Source: an uncultured Clostridia bacterium
GTDB taxonomy: Bacteria; Bacillota; Clostridia; Oscillospirales; Ruminococcaceae
DNA: 10,277 bases
Direction of reading: 5' to 3'
NCBI GenBank assembly: GCA_937907305.1
Contig: CALERQ010000058.1
Location: 1-10,277, forward strand
The position numbers and the translations under genes were made by a program. Within the stretch, counting starts at the first letter, position 1, and every line of letters begins with the position of its first letter. Positions 6,640 through 10,277 of this stretch are shown one piece after another. The notes beneath the pieces are model-generated. The model did no database searches. It saw nothing but the letters and a program-made list of their open reading frames with translations, and had not been told where the DNA came from.

Positions 6640-6669
6640 ACCCGCAGCAGCCTCATGACTCCTGCGGGT
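6640..6669 (+). terminator. Hairpin after the DUF1836 gene
   Basis: ACCCGCAG (6640-6647) and CTGCGGGT (6662-6669) form a perfect 8-bp stem with a 14-base loop, 28 bases past the stop codon. On the plus strand only ATTCTC follows, so the T-run is weak. On the minus strand TTTCTTTA follows, a better run, although no minus-strand gene feeds it. It insulates the DUF1836 gene from the sigma operon. Confidence 0.5.
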
Positions 6670-6721
6670 ATTCTCGCCCAAAGATCAATTTCAGATTTTT
6701 TCAAAAAATTTTGCTCTCCGG

Positions 6722-6751
6722 TGCAACCAAACCGTCTCACTTGTTGTCTAT
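6722..6751 (+). promoter_or_regulatory. ECF-type autoregulatory promoter of the sigma operon
   Basis: TGCAACC (6722-6728) and GTCTAT (6746-6751), 17 bases apart, match the AAC-containing -35 and short TCTA -10 style used by ECF sigma factors, not the sigma-A consensus. Directly upstream is an AT-rich stretch (6683-6713) containing the inverted repeat ATTTTTT/AAAAAAT (6695-6709), which could act as an UP element. Location before the sigma gene implies positive autoregulation (inference). Confidence 0.6.
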
Positions 6752-6793
6752 ATGGGTGAGGGCACCGATCCGGGAGCAGGAAAGGAGCGCCCG

Positions 6794-7354
6794 ATGGAGG
6801 ACGAAAAGATCATCGAGCTTTACTGGCAGCGCAGCCCGCGGGCCATCGATGAAACTTCCCGCAAATACGGGGCATACTGTATGCGGCTCTCCATGAATAT
6901 CCTGATGAACCGGGAAGACAGCGAGGAAAATGTCAACGATACCTACCTGCGTGCCTGGAATGTCATCCCGCCGCAGCGCCCGCAGTTTTTCGCAGCGTTT
7001 CTCGGGCGCATTGCCCGCAACCTGGCTCTGAATCGCTATAAAGCCCGCACGGCCGAAAAGCGGGGCGGGGGAGAAGCGGTCCTTTCACTGGAGGAGCTGG
7101 CGGAATGTCTGCCATCCGGCAGCGAGCCGCAGGATGAGGACGAAGCCGCCGCGTTTTCTCACCTTCTCAGCGAATTTTTGCGCACCGAAGGCGAGGAGGC
7201 CCGCCGGGTGTTTCTGCAGCGGTATTTCATGTGCCGCCCGGTCGCGCAGATCGCCGACCACTTTGGATTTTCCGAAAGCAAGGTCAAATCCATGCTGCTG
7301 CGTACTCGCACCCGTCTGGCAAAATATCTTGAAAGCGAGGGATGGACCAAATGA
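6794..7354 (+). CDS. ECF-type sigma-70 family RNA polymerase sigma factor
   Basis: A 186-residue sigma factor with only regions 2 and 4. Region 2 (about 5-85) binds core polymerase and the -10 element and includes NVNDTYLRAWNVIP (47-60) and FLGRIARNLALNRYKAR (69-85). An acidic linker (about 95-120) follows. Region 4 (about 125-180) ends in the helix-turn-helix VAQIADHFGFSESKVKSMLL (150-169) that reads the -35. The ATG at 6794 is preferred over an in-frame ATG at 6752 because AAAGGAG lies six bases upstream and because 6752 would overlap the predicted -10 box. The stop overlaps the next gene by four bases (ATGA), the usual sigma/anti-sigma coupling. The regulated genes probably include the downstream envelope genes. 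Confidence 0.93.
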   Translation: MEDEKIIELYWQRSPRAIDETSRKYGAYCMRLSMNILMNREDSEENVNDTYLRAWNVIPPQRPQFFAAFLGRIARNLALNRYKARTAEKRGGGEAVLSLEELAECLPSGSEPQDEDEAAAFSHLLSEFLRTEGEEARRVFLQRYFMCRPVAQIADHFGFSESKVKSMLLRTRTRLAKYLESEGWTK

Positions 7355-7881
7355 AGCATGAAGCACTGGCATCCGCCATCACCGCCATTGATGACGACCT
7401 GCTGCAGGATGCCATAACGGCGCCGCCCGTTCCTCGCCGCCCGGCCTTTGGCCGCTGGGGCGCCATAGCGGCGGCCCTGCTGCTGGTATTTGGCATCTCG
7501 GTGCTGTGGCAGCAGGCCGGGGCACTTCGCCTTTCGGTGGGGGAGACCACCATCGGCAGCCAGCCGGTACCGGCCGTAACAGAAACCACTCCCCGCACCG
7601 CCACGGAGCCCGCCCTACACACCCTTGGCAGCCTGGAGGTAACCCTGACCCTTTCCGGCCGCGGGGAATGGCAGCTTTCCACAGCCGATGGCGAATTGCA
7701 GATCACCCAGGGGGATACCGTTTCCGCCTGGAGCAGTACCCAACAGGGCCGCGGGGCCTGCACCGTTCTTTGGGCCATTCCGCAGCCCATGGCGGGAGAA
7801 ACCTACCGCCTCACTCTTAACGCGCAGACAATGACCCTTTCTCAAAATGAGCAGGGTGTCTGGATGATACAAAAAGCATGA
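7351..7881 (+). CDS. Probable membrane-bound anti-sigma factor
   Basis: A 176-residue single-pass protein. The short cytoplasmic N-terminus, with IDDDLLQDAI (13-22), resembles the sigma-binding segment of many clostridial ECF partner proteins. One membrane helix (about 36-54) follows, then a Thr/Pro-rich linker and a predicted beta-rich outer domain (about 85-176). There is no HxxxCxxC zinc motif, so it is not a ZAS-type anti-sigma. An ATG at 7342 is possible, but the ATG at 7351 gives an ATGA overlap with the sigma stop and a workable 10-base distance from GAGG, whereas 7342 leaves one base. The role rests on position and topology rather than a recognised domain. The outer domain would be the sensor and resembles nothing I recognise. 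Confidence 0.75.
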   Translation: MKHEALASAITAIDDDLLQDAITAPPVPRRPAFGRWGAIAAALLLVFGISVLWQQAGALRLSVGETTIGSQPVPAVTETTPRTATEPALHTLGSLEVTLTLSGRGEWQLSTADGELQITQGDTVSAWSSTQQGRGACTVLWAIPQPMAGETYRLTLNAQTMTLSQNEQGVWMIQKA

Positions 7882-7903
7882 TAAAAGAAGGAGAAATTGC
7901 ACC

Positions 7904-8473
7904 ATGAAAAAGATCATTTCCATTCTGCTGGCAGCCGTAATGGTGCTGGCATTCGCCGCTTGCGGCAACAATTCCGGCAATAACGGCGGCAACGATGCGG
8001 CTGTCACTGACCCGCTGGAAGTCCTCACCAAAGCCTGGGAGGGCCTTTCCGAGGATGAAAAGTTCCCCGCTTCGGGTGGCGATATGACCAACCCCGTGGA
8101 TAACGCTCCCGGCAAGGTCGATATTTCCGATACCGATAACCTGGAATACCTGCTCACCTTCCCGGCTGGCAGCATCGATCTCATCGATAACGCCGCCTCT
8201 CTTACCCACATGATGAACATGAATACCTTCAGCTGCGGTGCCTACCATCTGAAGAATGCCGCCGATGCCAAGACATTGGCCCAGGCGCTGCGGGATAATA
8301 TCCAGTCCCGCCAGTGGATGTGCGGTTTCCCCGATAAGGTGGTCGTCATCACTGTGAACGAGGTAGTGGTTGCCATGTACGGCCATGAGGATCTCATCAA
8401 CGCCTTCCGCGATCAGATCACCGGCGCTTACTCCGCTGCCGTTATCGATTTTGACGAGGCTATCAATTTCTAA
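7904..8473 (+). CDS. DUF4358-like lipoprotein
   Basis: A 189-residue lipoprotein with signal MKKIISILLAAVMVLAFAAC and lipobox FAAC (Cys20). An Asn/Gly-rich spacer (about 21-31) follows. The rest is a compact domain with AYHLKNAADAKTLAQALRDN (about 109-128), a helix-strand pattern (KVVVITVNEVVVAMYG) and a final helix. This layout, and the position before an MBOAT gene, resembles DUF4358 proteins of Firmicutes, but the match is by eye. It would be anchored on the outer membrane face and may assist the acylation machinery or bind its polymer. The ATG has AAGAAGGAG ten bases upstream and follows the anti-sigma gene by 22 bases. Confidence 0.7.
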   Translation: MKKIISILLAAVMVLAFAACGNNSGNNGGNDAAVTDPLEVLTKAWEGLSEDEKFPASGGDMTNPVDNAPGKVDISDTDNLEYLLTFPAGSIDLIDNAASLTHMMNMNTFSCGAYHLKNAADAKTLAQALRDNIQSRQWMCGFPDKVVVITVNEVVVAMYGHEDLINAFRDQITGAYSAAVIDFDEAINF

Positions 8474-8497
8474 GTAACCCATCGGGAGGATCAGCTC

Positions 8498-9904
8498 ATG
8501 CTGTTTTCTAGCATCCCGTTTCTCTATTACTTTCTGCCGCTTACGCTGCTGTGCTATTTTTTGGCGCCGTGCCGGGCAAAAAATGCCGTCCTGCTTTTCT
8601 TTTCCCTCATTTTCTACGCATGGGGGGAACCGAAATATGTCCTATTCATGGTCGCATCCATTCTGCAGGGCTATTTCTTTGGACGGCTGGTGGAAAAATA
8701 TCGTATCAGCAATCCCCGGCGGTCAAAGCTCTTTTTGACCGCCTCGGTCCTTTTTAGCCTGCTGCTTTTGGGCTACTGCAAGTACGCCGATTTCTTTATC
8801 CGCAGCTTCAATGCTGTCACCGGCCTTTCGGTGCCGCTTCTGCGGGTGGCACTGCCCATCGGTATCAGCTTCTACACCTTCCAGATCCTCAGCTATGTGG
8901 TGGATGTCCACCGGGGCACAGTGGCCGCCCAGCGCAATCTCATCGATCTCGGCACCTATATCGCCATGTTCCCGCAGCTCATTGCCGGGCCCATCGTCCG
9001 CTATGCCGATATCGAACCCCAGCTTAAGGAACGCCGCTCCACCCCAGCCATGATCGCCGCGGGCACGCAGCGCTTTGTACTGGGTCTGGGCAAAAAGGTC
9101 CTCATCGCCAATGTGCTCTATCAGCTTATCACGGTGTATAAGGATACGACCCAGCCTTCGGTGCTGTTCGGCTGGATGTACGCCGCGGCCTATATGCTGC
9201 ACATCTATTTCGATTTTTCCGGTTACAGCGATATGGCCATCGGGCTGGGGAAGATCTTCGGCTTTACCTTTGCCGAAAACTTCAATTACCCCTATATCTC
9301 CCGCAGCGTCACCGAATTCTGGCGGCGCTGGCACATGAGTCTTGGTTCCTGGTTCCGGGATTATGTCTATATCCCCATGGGCGGTAATCGGGTGGCCCCG
9401 GCCCGTCGCTACTTCAATATCCTTGTGGTATGGATGCTGACCGGCCTTTGGCACGGCGCCGATTGGAACTTCGTTCTGTGGGGCCTGTTCTTTGCTGTGT
9501 TCCTCATCTTGGAGAAGAGCTTCCTCCTGAAGCCGCTGGAAAAGCTTCCGGTTCTCAGTCATATCTATACCCTGCTGTTGGTCGCGGTCAGCTTTGTCAT
9601 CTTCGATAGCGCCGGTCTTTCGGAAGCCGCTACTCACCTGGGACGCATGTTTGGGGCGGGCGGGCTGCCGCTTGCCACCGGAGAGGCGATCTATTACCTC
9701 GGCAGCTATGCCATCACCTTCATCATCGCCATCATCGGTGCTACGCCCTATCCCACCCGCTGGATGAACCGCCTTTCCGAAGGCGCAAAAACCGGCCGGG
9801 TACTGGCGGTCGCGGCCCCTGTGGCCCTGATGGCCTTGTTGGCGGTGGTCACGGCCTACCTGGTGGATGGCTCGTTCAATCCGTTCCTCTATTTCCGCTT
9901 TTAA
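8498..9904 (+). CDS. MBOAT-family membrane O-acyltransferase (AlgI/DltB type)
   Basis: A 468-residue polytopic protein with about ten or more membrane segments. Family blocks are ALPIGISFYTFQILSYVVDV (118-137), FPQLIAGPIVRYADI (158-172), YFDFSGYSDMAIGLGKIFGF (237-256), YISRSVTEFWRRWHMSLGSW (266-285), YVYIPMGGNR (289-298) and MLTGLWHGADWNFVLWG (313-329). His279 and His319 correspond to the two conserved MBOAT histidines, the second being the accepted catalytic one. Such proteins pass an acyl group, often acetyl, across the membrane onto a polysaccharide or teichoic acid with help from an SGNH or DHHW-type partner. No dltA or dltC is nearby, so D-alanylation is unlikely and O-acetylation is the better guess. 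GGGAGG lies eight bases before the ATG. The next gene follows after 12 bases. Confidence 0.94.
   Translation: MLFSSIPFLYYFLPLTLLCYFLAPCRAKNAVLLFFSLIFYAWGEPKYVLFMVASILQGYFFGRLVEKYRISNPRRSKLFLTASVLFSLLLLGYCKYADFFIRSFNAVTGLSVPLLRVALPIGISFYTFQILSYVVDVHRGTVAAQRNLIDLGTYIAMFPQLIAGPIVRYADIEPQLKERRSTPAMIAAGTQRFVLGLGKKVLIANVLYQLITVYKDTTQPSVLFGWMYAAAYMLHIYFDFSGYSDMAIGLGKIFGFTFAENFNYPYISRSVTEFWRRWHMSLGSWFRDYVYIPMGGNRVAPARRYFNILVVWMLTGLWHGADWNFVLWGLFFAVFLILEKSFLLKPLEKLPVLSHIYTLLLVAVSFVIFDSAGLSEAATHLGRMFGAGGLPLATGEAIYYLGSYAITFIIAIIGATPYPTRWMNRLSEGAKTGRVLAVAAPVALMALLAVVTAYLVDGSFNPFLYFRF
8718..8743 (+). other. Perfect inverted repeat inside the MBOAT gene
   Basis: GGCGGTCAAA (8718-8727) and TTTGACCGCC (8734-8743) form a perfect 10-bp stem with a 6-base loop; five T follow at 8751-8755. 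The repeat falls in codons of the cytoplasmic stretch RRSKLFLTA (about residues 74-82). It resembles an intrinsic terminator but with the T-run displaced by seven bases, so its effect is uncertain. Confidence 0.4.
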
Positions 9905-9916
9905 GGAGGTGCCGCT

Positions 9917-10277
9917 GTGGAAAACAATAAGACCCGTACTATTCTCACCATTGCGGTGTTGGGCATATTCTTGGCGACTTTTGCCCTTTGGGCTGTTTTT
10001 AAGCCCGCTGATGTCGCCTCCGATGCGGAGCGCCGTTCCCTGGCGCAGCTGCCTGCCTTCAACGGTCAGTCGCTGCTTTCCGGCACCTTTGCCGATCGCT
10101 TTGAGGACTATGCTACCGATCAGTTCCCACTGCGGGATGAATTCCGCACGCTCAAAGCGCTTACCGCCACAGGTTTGCTGCGCCAGCGGGATAACAACGG
10201 CCTGTACCGGGTGGGGGATCACCTGGCCAAGCTGGAATATCCCATGAATACCGATTCCCTTGACTATGCGGCGGAGC
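9917..10277 (+). CDS. DHHW-family (AlgX/AlgJ-like) protein, N-terminal part
   Basis: The first 120 codons of a gene that runs off the right edge. It starts at GTG with AAGGAGG (9903-9909) seven bases upstream, overlapping the MBOAT stop codon region. The product opens MENNKTRTILTI, has one membrane anchor or signal helix (about 9-28), then an extracytoplasmic part with SDAERRSLAQLPAF (about 35-48), LSGTFADRFEDYATDQFPLR (about 53-72) and LYRVGDHLAKLEYP. The pattern of E-R-x-L-x-x-x-P, then F...E.Y..DQFPLR is characteristic of the DHHW/AlgX-N family. Family partners of MBOAT proteins act as the outer-face acetyltransferase or esterase. The expected catalytic SGNH-like residues lie beyond the window. 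Confidence 0.85.
   Translation, partial: MENNKTRTILTIAVLGIFLATFALWAVFKPADVASDAERRSLAQLPAFNGQSLLSGTFADRFEDYATDQFPLRDEFRTLKALTATGLLRQRDNNGLYRVGDHLAKLEYPMNTDSLDYAAE

Noticed and set aside
8498..9904. Assignment of the MBOAT gene as dltB
   Set aside because: No dltA, dltC or dltD gene is adjacent, and the following gene is a DHHW/AlgX-like protein, which fits polymer O-acetylation better than D-alanylation.
8723..10222. A 499-codon open frame on the minus strand opposite the MBOAT and DHHW genes
   Set aside because: Its product is rich in His, Gly, Gln and charged residues with no recognisable domain. It lies wholly antisense to genes with clear family motifs and good ribosome binding sites, so it is a codon-bias shadow.

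Overview
The window looks like chromosome of a gut-type Firmicute, most likely a clostridial (Oscillospiraceae/Ruminococcaceae-like) anaerobe. This is inferred from moderately high GC, strong AGGAGG ribosome binding sites, short Gram-positive lipoprotein signals (MKK...LTGC, MKK...FAAC), and the families present: DegV, DUF1836, an ECF sigma factor with a membrane anti-sigma, and an MBOAT/DHHW pair. No tRNA, rRNA, CRISPR array or insertion sequence was seen. No stretch without a gene exceeds 300 bases; the largest gaps are 4749-4976, 824-1006 and 6612-6793, and each carries regulatory signals.

Left half (1-5858, minus strand), read in the direction of transcription. A DegV lipid-binding protein (5858-4977) ends near a GC hairpin. 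A promoter at 4812-4784 then drives a four-gene operon: FecCD-type permease, ABC ATPase, SAM-dependent methyltransferase and lipoprotein substrate-binding protein. The first three genes are translationally coupled through 4-base and 1-base overlaps. An IclR-family regulator (823-59) follows with its own promoter and ends at an intrinsic terminator. The transporter is of the iron-complex/heme/corrinoid class; the ligand cannot be read from the sequence. The methyltransferase is the unusual part. The gaps on either side of the operon share the sequence TTCGGCAAT, and the gap before iclR also holds a perfect 18-bp palindrome, so the regulator may control itself and the transporter.

A 141-base divergent promoter region (5859-5999) separates degV from a DUF1836 gene on the plus strand (6000-6611).

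Right half (6794 to the window end, plus strand): an ECF sigma factor preceded by an autoregulatory-type promoter, an overlapping single-pass anti-sigma candidate, a DUF4358-like lipoprotein, an MBOAT O-acyltransferase and the start of a DHHW (AlgX/AlgJ-like) protein. Gaps are 12-24 bases or overlaps, so these five genes probably form one operon. The inferred role is envelope-stress-responsive O-acylation of an extracellular or wall polymer.
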